Below are positions 17,544 through 29,700 of a stretch of 45,555 bases of DNA, in pieces. The position numbers and the translations under genes are program-made. Each line of letters begins with the position of its first letter. The stretch's first letter is position 1. The notes below the pieces were generated by a model, which did not search any database, had not been told where the DNA came from, and saw only the letters and a list, made by a program, of their open reading frames with translations. Source of the DNA: Burkholderiales bacterium (GTDB taxonomy: Bacteria; Pseudomonadota; Gammaproteobacteria; Burkholderiales; Burkholderiaceae_F); assembly GCA_020248865.1 (NCBI GenBank), contig JADCGS010000028.1, positions 1 to 45,555 of the forward strand. The letters run 5' to 3'.

Positions 17544-17894
17544 GTGCCAATGGCTGCAACGACGACGACGATCAAACTGCCGGCAGACCTCAAACAGCGC
17601 ATCGCACCGCTCGCGGAAGCGGCCGGCAAGACGGCGCATGCCTGGATGGTCGAGGCGCTGGAACGCCAGGCCGCACTGGCCGAGGCGCGCGAAGCCTTCC
17701 TGCGGGAAGCCGGGGCGTCCGCGGCGGAAATCGATGCCGGCGGCGCGCTGTATTCGGCGGAAGACGTTGCCGCTTACCTGCTCTCCCGCGCTGCCGGCAA
17801 GGCCGCAGCGCGGCCCAGGCGGGTTGGAAAGAGCGGCAAGAGCGGCAAGAGCGCTGCGGCTGCGACGCCGCCCGGTGCGCGGCGGCGTCGATAG
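17544..17894 (+). CDS. Ribbon-helix-helix antitoxin, ParD/CopG-like
   Basis: The 116-residue product begins with a ribbon-helix-helix DNA-binding domain: a short strand TTTTIKLPADLKQRIAPLAEAAG, then a helix pair (KTAHAWMVEALERQAALAEARE). These dimers bind their own operator and their C-terminal half blocks the toxin. The C-terminal half runs through GALYSAEDVAAYLLSRAAG and ends in an unusual Lys/Ser/Gly-rich and Arg-rich tail with a repeated GKS unit. The tail makes the protein longer than typical antitoxins of 80-95 residues. The start may be GTG 17544 or ATG 17550. The toxin gene follows within 30 bases. Confidence 0.85.
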   Translation: MPMAATTTTIKLPADLKQRIAPLAEAAGKTAHAWMVEALERQAALAEAREAFLREAGASAAEIDAGGALYSAEDVAAYLLSRAAGKAAARPRRVGKSGKSGKSAAAATPPGARRRR

Positions 17895-17923
17895 GTCGTC
17901 CATCGCATCGGTTGGATCGGGAC

Positions 17924-18217
17924 GTGGCGGCCGTCTACTTCAGTGCCCGCGCGCTGGCCGAGCTCGATCGCCTGTTCGACCTCATTGCGGAGCACGACCC
18001 CGCCAGCGCCGTTCGCACCGCGCGCCGCATCACAGAGGCTGTCGGCATCCTGCGCGAGCATCCGCTGATCGGCCGCCCCGTGAGGGGCGACATCCGCGAA
18101 CTCGTGATCTCGAGCGGGCGGACCGGATACGTTGCCCTCTACCGGCTCCGCAACGGTGTGGCGCGAGTCGAGATCCTGACGATCCGGCACCAGCGCGAGG
18201 CGGGTTATCGGGAGTGA
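17924..18217 (+). CDS. ParE/RelE-superfamily toxin
   Basis: The 97-residue product has the ParE/RelE pattern: VYFSARALAELDRLFDLIAEHDPASAVRTARRI, then AVGILREHPLIGRPVRGDIREL, and a C-terminal strand pair (YVALYRLRNGVARVEILTIRHQREAGY). The conserved Arg/Gly-Arg-Pro block and the final IRHQRE motif are typical of ParE toxins, which usually poison DNA gyrase, while RelE relatives cut mRNA; the target cannot be read here. GTG 17924 was preferred because family members begin very near this residue; TTG 17912 would add four residues. It is directly downstream of the antitoxin and presumably cotranscribed. Confidence 0.88.
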   Translation: MAAVYFSARALAELDRLFDLIAEHDPASAVRTARRITEAVGILREHPLIGRPVRGDIRELVISSGRTGYVALYRLRNGVARVEILTIRHQREAGYRE

Positions 18218-18249
18218 GCGGATTGAGGACAGTGCGGCGAGTGAACCTC

Positions 18250-18550
18250 AGCCAAGCCGGCTCCGAGATCTCGATCAGTTTGAGCTCCGGACCGCGCCCG
18301 ACCACCAAGCGGACCCTGCCGGTGGCGCCGGTGCGCAGCAACGGGCCTTCGATGATCGGCACGCCGGCGGTCTTCAGCCGGGCAATTACCTCGGCCAGCG
18401 AACCGCCGTGATGAAGCACAGGTCCAGCGCGCCCGGCACCGGCGTGTGCGCCTCCACCAACTTGTGCATTCCCGCTAGTAGACGGCGAAAGTTGCTGGCG
18501 GCGAGTACACCACCGATTTCGAGGCGATTCCCTGTCGGAACGACTGTGAG
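18250..18550 (-). pseudogene. Frameshifted glyoxalase/VOC gene remnant
   Basis: On the minus strand, the upstream part reads in one frame as VEAHTPVPGALDLCFIT, the common beta-strand region of single-domain glyoxalases. The downstream part reads in another frame as GSLAEVIARLKTAGVPIIEGPLLRTGATG, followed by GPELKLIEISEP, the C-terminal half of the same fold. The two are adjacent around position 18405-18410 with a one-base frame change. The N-terminal third is not recognisable. It lies between the toxin gene and glnS and is a decayed gene with no expected function. Confidence 0.65.
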
Positions 18551-18559
18551 CTCAGACAA

Positions 18560-20692
<2,133 letters not shown>

Positions 20693-20870
20693 GAGGCCTG
20701 GAGCGTGAAAGCGACTGCTGTGCAAAGGGATTGTGCCACCAGTTGTTGCAGTGCCGCGACCGACGCTCCGGTGCCTGCTGCCGGCCGCCTCGCCCGCGGG
20801 CGAGGCGGCCTCCCGTCGGGGCTCGCTCAGGGCGCAGCGCAACCTTCAGCGGCGTGCGACACCTTGTCCA

Positions 20871-21173
20871 TCACCCGCGCAGCCCCGGAAGTGCAGCAAA
20901 GTGCAGCACGCGGGGAAACGGGTCGTAGAAGTGGTGCAGCAGCCGCTTCCATTCCTGGTACTGGGACGACTGGCGGAAGCCCTCCTCGTGGGCTGCCACC
21001 GAGGTCCAGCGCACCAGCAGCAGGTACTCGTGATCGTGTTCGATGCAGCGTTGCAACTCGTGGCCCAGATAGCCGGGCATCGAGGCGATGATGGCCTGCG
21101 CCTGCGCGAACGCTGCCTCAAACTGGGAGTTCTGACCCGGGCGGATGGTCAGCGCTGCGACTTCGAGGATCAC
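20871..21173 (-). CDS. Antibiotic biosynthesis monooxygenase (ABM) family protein
   Basis: The 100-residue product matches a small ABM-type ferredoxin-like fold: MILEVAALTIRPGQNSQFEAAFAQAQAIIASMPGYLGHELQRC, then EYLLLVRWTSVAAHEEGFRQSSQYQEWKRLL. The start is a GTG at 21171-21173. Such proteins dimerise and either oxidise quinone-like substrates or act as heme-degrading or signalling proteins; here no cofactor residues are obvious. The C-terminus (FYDPFPRVLHFAAL) matches a common ABM ending. It lies upstream of glnS on the same strand with a gap of about 180 bases. Confidence 0.85.
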   Translation of the reverse strand: MILEVAALTIRPGQNSQFEAAFAQAQAIIASMPGYLGHELQRCIEHDHEYLLLVRWTSVAAHEEGFRQSSQYQEWKRLLHHFYDPFPRVLHFAALPGLRG

Positions 21174-21247
21174 GGTGCGGTGGTCGATGCGGGAATCATG
21201 GTCCGGGCGCGGGCTCCCGGGCCCCGCAGGTGAAGCAAGCTCGCGCT

Positions 21248-21499
21248 CTAGCGGCCAAGCACCACCGACAGCACCGTCACCGCCGTCAGCAGCACGGCCG
21301 CGCCAATGCGCTTGTTGCGCGACTCGGATGGGTCGAGCAGCACGCCACCCAGCACGCCGGCCGCGATGCCGAAGCCGAAGCCGAAACCGCCCGGGCTGCC
21401 GAGCAGCGACAGCGCAAAGGCCAGCGCCAGGCCGACCAGCAGACCGATGAAGGTGTAGTTGCCGCTGGACCGCGCGGCGGCCTGTGCGGGATGCGTCAT
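21248..21499 (-). CDS. Small two-to-three-helix membrane protein, unknown
   Basis: The 83-residue product has an N-terminal cytosolic tail, then hydrophobic segments (FIGLLVGLALAFALSLLG, then a Gly-rich FGFGFGIAAGVLGGVLL, and IGAAVLLTAVTVLSVVLG) separated by short loops with Arg/Lys. GGGGAG lies seven bases before the ATG at 21497-21499, supporting translation. I do not recognise the family. Confidence 0.65.
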   Translation of the reverse strand: MTHPAQAAARSSGNYTFIGLLVGLALAFALSLLGSPGGFGFGFGIAAGVLGGVLLDPSESRNKRIGAAVLLTAVTVLSVVLGR

Positions 21500-21630
21500 G
21501 GCCGTTCTCCCCAAAGTTGACGCGGCAACCGGCGGGCGAGGGCCCGGGCGCCGCCCCGGATCATGCGCCTGTCGCGGCGGTCTGTCATCGGGCGCCGTCC
21601 AGGCGGGTTGACGGTAACCGGTGCGCCAGT

Positions 21631-22038
21631 TCAGCCCGCCAGCCCCGGTGCCGACCACAAGAGCTGCCCCAGTCGACGGTGCGGCAGCAGGGTGAACAGG
21701 CCCGCCACCACCAGTGCGCCGAAGAACAGGCTGAGCGCGGCGATCCGGTGGCCGCGCACGTTGCCGGCGCGGGCGTACGCCACCACCAGCGGCAGGGTGA
21801 CCAGCGTCAGCGCCGTGAACAGGTGGATCACGGTGTAGCCGCCCAGGTTGTACAGGCCGGTGTCGCGGATCATCAGCGAGGTCACGGCCACGATCAGCAT
21901 GGCCCAGATCCACAGCCAGCCGATGGCGCGGTGGTTGAGCGTGCCCTTGGGCGCTGCGAGCTGCACGATGCCAAGCAGCAGTGCCGTCAGCGCGGCCAGC
22001 GTGTGGATGACGAGATGCGGGGGCCAGGTGGCGCTCAT
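21631..22038 (-). CDS. DUF2306-like four-helix membrane protein
   Basis: The 135-residue protein has four predicted membrane helices (VIHTLAALTALLLGIVQLAAP, AIGWLWIWAMLIVAVTSLMI, VIHLFTALTLVTLPLVVAYA, IAALSLFFGALVVAGLFTLLP). The His in VIHTLAA, the NHRAIGW motif and the His in VIHLFTA resemble DUF2306 proteins, which share a cytochrome-like pattern of paired His residues. GAAGG about seven bases before the ATG supports the start. No redox function is established. Confidence 0.75.
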   Translation of the reverse strand: MSATWPPHLVIHTLAALTALLLGIVQLAAPKGTLNHRAIGWLWIWAMLIVAVTSLMIRDTGLYNLGGYTVIHLFTALTLVTLPLVVAYARAGNVRGHRIAALSLFFGALVVAGLFTLLPHRRLGQLLWSAPGLAG

Positions 22039-22304
22039 TGAACAACCTTCGCGCTGCATGCTCGGTGATTGACTGTTGCGGTGGCCCGGCGGCGTTCGCT
22101 GGATTGCCTGCGCGCTGCGCGCTCGGGATTCGCCCTTGGGGCGGCCCGACGGTGTCTCATGCAGGGCGCGGGTGCCGTCGTGGTGGACGCCCGCCACTTT
22201 AGCCAGCTTGCGTGCCAATGCACGCGGCAGGCGACCAGCCGCCCCGGGACAGCGCCAGATGCTCCGATCGCAGCGCGAGGGGCCGGCGCTGCTAACCTCG
22301 CGGC

Positions 22305-23108
22305 ATGAACGACCGGTTGCCCGAAGCGCGCGGCGGCATCGACACGGACCCCGCCGCGGCAGCCGCGCCGCTCGGCTGGTCGCTGCACAGCGACGATCCC
22401 GCCGCTGCGCTGCGCCGGCAGGGCTTCGTCCTGCTCGATGCGGCGGCACTAGCGCAGATGGCGCAGGCCGCGCCGGCGCCGCTCACCGCGTCCTGGGACG
22501 ATCTGCCGCCCGATGCCCACCTGCGCGACGGCGGCGCCTACCGTTTCCGGCGGCACGCGTCCTACACGCTCGACCTGCCCGCGCAACTGGCGCGGGTGCC
22601 GCATCGCGCGCACTGGCAGCCCACCGACTACAACGCGCTGCATGGCGGCATCGAGCGCTGGTTCGAGCCCGTGCATGCGGCGCTCGATGCGCAGCCGGCG
22701 TGGACCGGCCTGCTCGCCGCACTGGGCCGCGTGTTCGCGGCGGCGGCGGCCACGCCGGTGACGCGCTGGTACGTGGAGGCGCACCAGTTCCGTATCGACA
22801 CCGCGCAGGGCATCGGCCGGCCCACACCCGAGGGCGCACATCGCGACGGTGTGGACTTCGTGGCCGTGGTGCTGGTGCAGCGGCAGGCGGTGCGCGGCGG
22901 CGAGACGCGCGTGTTCCAGGCCGATGCGCCGTTCGGCGTGCGCTTCACGCTGGCGCAGCCCTGGAGCGCGCTGCTGCTCGACGACGCGCGCGTGGTGCAC
23001 GAGACCACGCCCATCCAGTCGGCCGCCGCGCCCGGCGCGTGCGCCGGCTGGCGCGACACCCTCGTGCTCACTTACCGCCGCGATCGTTTCCAGGACCCGT
23101 CGCGGTGA
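22305..23108 (+). CDS. 2-oxoglutarate/Fe(II) dioxygenase (PF10014-like)
   Basis: The 267-residue product has a double-stranded beta-helix oxygenase core. The iron ligands are visible as HRDG (His179, Asp181) and the distal His232 in VVHETTPI; a downstream Arg in GWRDTLVLTYR is placed to bind the 2-oxoglutarate carboxylate. The N-terminal part (FVLLDAAALAQM, then SWDDLPPDAHLRDGGAYRFRRHASY) and WYVEAHQFRID match the 2OG-Fe dioxygenase family that includes L-isoleucine hydroxylases. A free amino acid substrate is therefore possible but not shown. The ATG was taken as the first Met; no strong ribosome binding site is seen. Confidence 0.85.
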   Translation: MNDRLPEARGGIDTDPAAAAAPLGWSLHSDDPAAALRRQGFVLLDAAALAQMAQAAPAPLTASWDDLPPDAHLRDGGAYRFRRHASYTLDLPAQLARVPHRAHWQPTDYNALHGGIERWFEPVHAALDAQPAWTGLLAALGRVFAAAAATPVTRWYVEAHQFRIDTAQGIGRPTPEGAHRDGVDFVAVVLVQRQAVRGGETRVFQADAPFGVRFTLAQPWSALLLDDARVVHETTPIQSAAAPGACAGWRDTLVLTYRRDRFQDPSR

Positions 23109-23528
23109 CCGTTGAAGCCGGCCCTGATTGGGCCGCTCATTGTCTGGCGCCGTCGCGGCCAGCGCCGCGACTCTGGCGGTCTTGACGAGTCCGCTCTGGA
23201 CGCTGCAACACGTGCGTGGACACCGTGTTGGCCGCCTGGCCCGCCTCCCGGTAGGTGCGCGTTAGTCGCAAGCCATGCCGTTGCGGCGCGGGATATTTTT
23301 TCGCCCGCAGCCCTTGTCGCGCGCGCCTGATTCGACGCACTGAACGGCGTGAGCGCCCGGGGCCGAGAACGGTAGGCCGCGTTTATCGCTGGAAGACGCA
23401 AGTTCACCCGTCGGACCCGTTGCTCGGTCGACCAGGCTCCCTACACGGCACCTGGAGCCGGCCTGCCTCATTTGTGCAATGAGATCGAGTCATCTGGCAT
23501 GATTGATGGGTTCAGGTAAAAAGTTAAA

Positions 23529-23557
23529 TTGAGGATAAATAATTATCAGTACATAAG
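23529..23557 (+). promoter_or_regulatory. Candidate promoter of the giant surface-protein operon
   Basis: TTGAGG (23529-23534) and CATAAG (23552-23557) are separated by exactly 17 bases and each match four of six sigma-70 consensus positions. They lie in the AT-rich leader, 180 bases before the start codon of the giant gene. Other AT hexamers nearby could also serve. Confidence 0.4.
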
Positions 23558-23608
23558 AAAAGACTTAGACACAATTAATGATTGATGAATCTAGACGCGG
23601 AGGACGCT

Positions 23609-23630
23609 AGATCACATGACTGAGTGATCT
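23609..23630 (+). promoter_or_regulatory. Dyad in the leader of the giant gene
   Basis: A perfect inverted repeat, AGATCAC-N8-GTGATCT, spans 23609-23630 downstream of the candidate promoter and about 105 bases before the start codon. It could be an operator or a leader hairpin. There is no following T-run, so a simple terminator is unlikely. Confidence 0.45.
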
Positions 23631-23734
23631 GTGTTGAGTGGCCCGCTTAAGCTTGATTGCGTCGGTATCGAGACAAACAGGGCAAATCGGCAATCGCGGC
23701 GGTCCCGCACGAGGCCCGGGCAACAGCTAAAGGG

Positions 23735-26700
23735 ATGAAATCCGTGCATTGGTGTGCGAGTGCGCTGCAAATCGTTGCGGCGCTTTGGTTGGTCGTGGGA
23801 GCCGTAGCAAGTGCCCAGGCGGCGGTGGTGGTCAGCAAGGAGTTTCTCGATCCTGCCAGCGTCAACGGCAGCAACCTTCAGGACCTTTCCGGACAAGTAA
23901 CCGACGCGACGCCTGCGCAGGGCGACCTGCGCACGGTTCGGCTGGGGATCAGCCACGTCGGCGCAGCGATCAGCGGTGGTCAGATCACTGACAGCCTGCC
24001 GACCCAGATTCGGCTGGCGGATCCGGTTAACGCGCGCTTCAGCAGTGGCTGCGGGCCCAGCGCCGTTGTTGCCACCGGAAGCCCGGGTGGCGGTGCCTTC
24101 ATCGCCACCGGCCTGCAGGTGCCCAGCGGCATCGATGCGGATCCCGGGCGCTGCTTCATCTACTTCGACGTTGTGTCGACCGTGGTCGGCACCTGGAACA
24201 ACGTCATAGCCGCCGGCGGCTTCACCGGCAACGCGGCGGGCGTCGGCGTCATTAGCAATCCCGACCCGGCGCCGCGCAGCCTGACCGTCACGGGACTGTC
24301 CAGCCTCAGCGTCAGCAAGGGCTTCGCCCCGTCAACCTTGCTGATGGGCGCAACGACCACGCTGACCATCACAGTCGCCAACCCAAACACCGGCCGGCCG
24401 GTCCGACTGACGCAGCTCACCGAGGAACTGCCGGAGACCCTGGCGGCAACGAGCCCCACGCCGTCGATCAGTTGCTCGGCCGGCGGTCTGCCGGGCAGCG
24501 TGGCCGCCAGCGGCACCGCCGGTACGGTGATCCTCACGTTCGCCGGAGGTACCGAAGTGGCCGGTGGCGGCAGCTGCGTGGTCAGCTGGACCCTGACCGC
24601 AGTCCCGTCCAACGGCACATCGATCACGAGCACCAACCGCATCCCGGCAAACAGCGTGCTGAACAGCCGCGGCCTGGGCCATGGGATCGCGCAAGCCAAC
24701 GTCACGGTGCAGTCGCCGATCACGCTGGCCAAGAGCTTCGCGCCCGCAACCGCGCGCGCCGGCGAGCCGGTCACCTTGACCATCAGCATCACCAACCGCA
24801 GTGCCAGCGCGGTGACTGCGGTGGGCTTCACCGATAACCCGCTCTCCGCGCCGGCCGGCGTGACTTTGTTAGCGCCGGCGGCCGCCAACTCGGCCTGCGG
24901 CGCGCCCCTGCTGACGAGCGCGGCCGGCGGCAACTCGATCGTCATGAGCGGCGCCAGCATCGGCGCGGGAGCCGTGTGTCTGGTCACCGCGACCGTGAGC
25001 GCGCCCGGCCCGCAGACCTACACGAACACGATCGTTGCCGGCGCGACCTGGACGCAGGGCGGCTTTACGCAGTCGACTGCTGCGGCCAGCGCGACGCTGA
25101 ACGTGTTCTCGGGGTTCCGCGGCTTCAAGTCGATTCTCGACCCGCGGACGGGCAGCTCGCTCACAGGCGGCGTAGTGCCGGGCGATGTGGTGCGCTATCG
25201 CGTCGAGTTGGAGAATTTCTCCACCGGCCAGATCACCGGCGTGTCGCTGACCGATCCATTCCCGTCGATCGGCGGCGCGCAGATGGTGTACGCCACGGCA
25301 GCCACGCCGGGCGCGGCCAATCCGCGCACCAACTGCACGGCCACCGGCACGCCGGGCGTGCCGGGCCCGATTGCTGCCCCCGCCACGGTGCAGACGGACG
25401 GCGCCGCCTCAGTGAGCTTCACCGGCCTCGTGGTGCCCGGCAATCCGAGCGGCGTTTCCGATCCCGGGGCGCGCTGCTTCATCGAGTTCGATGCGCGCCT
25501 CCCGCGCAACTGGCCGGTGGGCACCAATCTGGTCAACAGCCTGCCGTCGAACGCGATATCCGGCGGCGGCGGCGGCGGGGGCGGGGGCGGGGGCGGCGGG
25601 TCGGGCTTCCAGAACGTGGTGGTGTCCAACGTCCCGGTGCTCAACCAGTTCCCGATCAGCAAAAGCTTCTCGCCCTCTGCCCTGTCAGCCGGCGGCACTT
25701 CGATCGTCACGCTCGCGCTCGTCAACAACGGCCTGTACGCGCTCGACAACGTGGCGGTCGACGACGCGCTGCCCTCCGTGGTCGTGGGTACGGTCACGGC
25801 GCAGCTGCGCGTGGCCACGCCCGCCAACACAACCACCAACTGCGGCGGCACGCCGGTGTTCACCATCAGCGCGGAGCGCGACCGGCTGCAGGTGGGCGGC
25901 ATTACCGTGCCTGCGCGTGCAGCAGGCGCGCAGAGCGGCCAGTGCCAGGTGAGCTTTGCCGTGGTGGCACCGGTGCCGGCCACCTGGAACAACAGCGCCA
26001 CTGCCACCGGCACCGACGCGCGCACCGGCGAGACGGTCAACCCGCCCGGCCCGGCCAATGCGACGCTGGTCACCACGCCTTCGCTGACGGCCACCAAGTC
26101 CTTCAGTCCGACGCCGGTGGCCGCCAACGGCGGCAATTCCACCGTGACGGTGACACTTGGCAACATCGGAGCAACCGCGCTGACCAACGTTAGCGTCAAC
26201 GACCCGCTTCCCAGCGGCTTGCGCGTGGCGTCCACGCCGGCGGCGGCAACCACCTGCGCTGGTCCGACGGCAATCACCGCCAATGCGGGTGCCAGCACCG
26301 CCCAGCTGACCGGTGCCACGCTGCCGGCGGGCACCACCTGCACCTTCACCTTCAATGTGGTGACGCAGGCCGCGCCGAACCCGGTCGTCAACACGATTCC
26401 GGCGGGCAGTATCAGCGCTGCCGGTGGCGTGATCAGCACCACGCCTACCAGCGCCTCGCTCGCCACCTTCAACGGCGGTGGCCTCAACGTCGAGAAGCAG
26501 TTCTCGCTCACCGACCTAGCGGGGCTTGGGCAGCCGACCCGCCTGACCATCAGGCTTAGCAACACCTCGACGCAGGCGCTCACCGGCATTGCGTTTACCG
26601 ACACGTTGCCAACCGGCATGGTGCTGACGGCCGCGCCGAACCCGACCACCACCTGCGGCGGCACGGTCAACGCACAGCCCGACGGCACGAGCATCGTTTT

Positions 26701-29700
26701 CAGCGGCGGCACGGTCGCGCCTGGCGTCGGCGTACTGCCGGCGCCGGCTCCGGCCACCTGCGTGATCGCAGCCAACGTCACCCTCAATCGCGTCGGCACG
26801 CTTGCCAACACGATCCCGCTGAACGCGGTCACCACCGACCAGGGCCTGACCAACACCAACGCGGCGGTGGCCAACGTCACTGCGCTAGCCACGGTCGGCG
26901 TGACCAAGCGCTTTACGCCGCAGGCGGTCCCGCCCAACACGCCGGCACTGCTGACCATCGCGGTGCTGAACAACGCCGGGGTCGACCTCACCAACCTCAC
27001 GGTGGTCGACGCGCTGCCGTCCGGCTTGATCGTGTCGACGCCGTCGAACGCGAGCACCACCTGCACGGGCGGCTCCGTGACTACACGCCCGAGCCTGCTG
27101 GGCGGCGGCCGCACCGACGTCGTGCTGCAAGGAGCCATACTGGTTGGCAGTGCCGGCGCCACCACGAGCTGCGAGGTGCGGATCAACGTGCAGTCGGCCG
27201 CGCAGGGCGCCTACGCCAACACGATTGCGCCCGGCAACGTGACGGCCGACGGCAGTATCAGCAACACCGCGCCGGCCGATGCCACGCTGAACGTGCGCGT
27301 CGCGGCCGGCGTCGCCAAGAGCTTCGCCGCGCCGACCAGCCGCCGCGTCAACGAGCCGATCCGGCTGGTCGTCACGATCAGCAATCCGAACACGGTGCCG
27401 CTGACCAACGTCGCGCTCACCGACGCCTATCCGGCGAACGTTTTCAACGCCACCACGCCGGACGCGAGCACCACCTGCGCCGGCGGTCTCGTGACAGCGG
27501 TGCCCTCGGGCACCAGCGCGCGGCTGACCGGAGTGACCGTGCCGGCCAGTGGCTCGTGCACCTTTGCCGTCGACGTGCTGGCCAATGTCCCTGGCGCATG
27601 GAACAACGTCATCGCCGACGGCGCGCTGACCTCGGCCGAGGGCGTGACCAACGCGGCGCCAGCGGCGGCCTCGTTCACCACGTTCAATCCGCCGACCCTT
27701 GGCAAGGAGTTTCGGCCAGTGCAGATCAATGCAGGCGGTGCATCGCTGTTGCGGATCGTGCTCGGCAACCCCAACGCGGCCGTGCTCACCACCACCGCAG
27801 TGCTCAGCGACACGCTGCCGGCGGCGGTGAGCTTCGGGGCGCCGGCGATCAGTCCGGGTCCTGACCCGCAAGGCCTGCCGGCCTGCGGCGCCACCGCCGC
27901 CGGCAGCACGCTGACTTTGGCCTCGGGCAGCTCGATTCCGGCGGGCGGCTGCTCGATCCTGGCCAACGTCACAGCCAGCGCTCTAGGTACCTACATCAAC
28001 AGCCTGCCGGCCGGAGCGCTGCAGACCAGTGGCGGCAACAACCCACAACTGGCCACGGCCACGCTGTCGGTGAGCGCCCTGTCCTCGCTGACCGGCACCG
28101 TCTTCCGCGACGACAACAACAACGGCGTGCCCAACGGCGGCGAGCCGGGCTATGCCGGCCAGTCCGTCGAACTGCTCGACGGAACCGGCGCGGTGGTGGC
28201 CGCCACCACCACCGATGCGCTGGGCAACTACGCCTTCCTCGCACTGGCGCCGGGCACCTACGCGATCCGCCAGCCGGCGCAGCCGGCCGGCACATTCAAC
28301 GGCATCGCCAGCGCCGGGACCGGTGCCGCCACCGCGGGCACGGCGAGCGCGCCTACGGTTGTGCCGAGCGTCATCAGCGGCATCGTGCTGGGCAGTGGGC
28401 AGAACGCCACCGGCTACAACCTCGGCGAAGTGGTGCCAGCCAGCCTCGCCGGCGTGGCGTTCCGCGACGACAACAACAGCGGCACGCAGCAGTCGAGCGA
28501 GCCGGCGCTCGCGGGCCAGACAATCACGCTGACCGGTATCAACGACCTCGGCCAGGCGGTGTCGCTGGGCACTAGCACCGATGCCGGCGGCGCCTACAGC
28601 TTCAGCGGACTGCGGCCCGGCACCTACACGCTGACGCAGCCAGCGCAGCCGTTCGGCACCGCCAACGGCCAGACGATCGCCGGTTCGGGCGCCAGCAGCA
28701 ACGGCACCGCCACCGTGCCGACCAGCACGCCGAGCGCCATCAGCGGCATCGTGCTCGGCAGCGGGCAGAGCGGGACCGGCTTCAACTTCGCCGAGCTGCC
28801 CACGGCGCTCATCAGCGGCGTGGTCTACGTCGATCGTGACCGCAACAGCGCCTTCGACCCGACCGACACCGGCCGGATTGCGGCCGTGACGCTGCGGTTG
28901 GTCCAGGGTGCCGACTGCGCGACCGGCACCACGCTGCAGACCACTACCACGGATGGGAGCGGCGCGTATGCGTTTGCCGGGGCCTCGGCCGGCGGTAACT
29001 ACCTGATCTGCCAGACGCAGCCGGCGGCCTGGGGCAATGGCAACGCCAACGGCGTGGCGGGCAGTAACGTCATCGCCATCACCAACCTCCCGTCTACCGG
29101 GCTGGCCGGCAACAATTTCGGCGAGTGGGGCGGCGAGCTGCGCGGCACGGTCTTCCTCGACCCGAACAACAACGGCCTGCGCGATGGCGGCGAGCCGGGC
29201 CTGGCGAGCACGCTGCAACTCGCGGGCACCGATCTGGACGGCCGGCCGGTTTCGCGCTACGCCACCACCGACGGCAGCGGCAACTTCGTGTTCTTCGACC
29301 TGCCGGGGGCCGGTGCGGGCGGCTTCACGGTCACACAGGTCACGCAGCCGGCCGGTACGGTCGATGGCCGCACCACGGCCGGCAGCGCCGGCGGTGTAGC
29401 GAGCGCGCCGGGGGCGACGCCGAGCCGCATCGCGAGCATCGCGCTCGGCGTCGGCGCTAGTTCGGTCAGTAACCGGTTCGGCGAGCTGCCCGCCGCGTCG
29501 CTCGCCGGCAGCGTCTACCTCGACGCCAACAACAACGGCCAGCGTGACCCCGGCGAGCCGGGCGTGGCCAATCAGACCATCGTTATCACCGGCACTGACG
29601 ACAGCGGCAGCGTCAACGGCAGCGTGGTTACCGATGCCGACGGCAACTTCAGCGTCAGCGACCTGCGCCCGGGCACCTACACGATGACGCAGCCGGCGCA

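Larger units (their letters stand above)
23109..23734. other. Intergenic region ending in an AT-rich leader
   Basis: No gene is recognised in this 626-base region. The first ~370 bases have the local composition. From about 23480 to 23620 the composition changes sharply: 46 of the 60 bases at 23521-23580 are A or T. Short inverted repeats occur at 23288-23308 (GCGGG...CCCGC around a T-run) and 23435-23459 (GGCTCC...GGAGCC). The AT-rich part carries the likely promoter and a dyad, described separately. Confidence 0.7.

Noticed and set aside
23137..23340. A small minus-strand ORF in the region before the giant gene
   Set aside because: The product is very Arg-rich, has no ribosome site and no recognisable fold, so it is treated as chance.
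25561..25601. Frame-switching phase variation at the poly-Gly tract
   Set aside because: The clear repeat unit is six bases, so gains or losses keep the reading frame; only length changes are expected.
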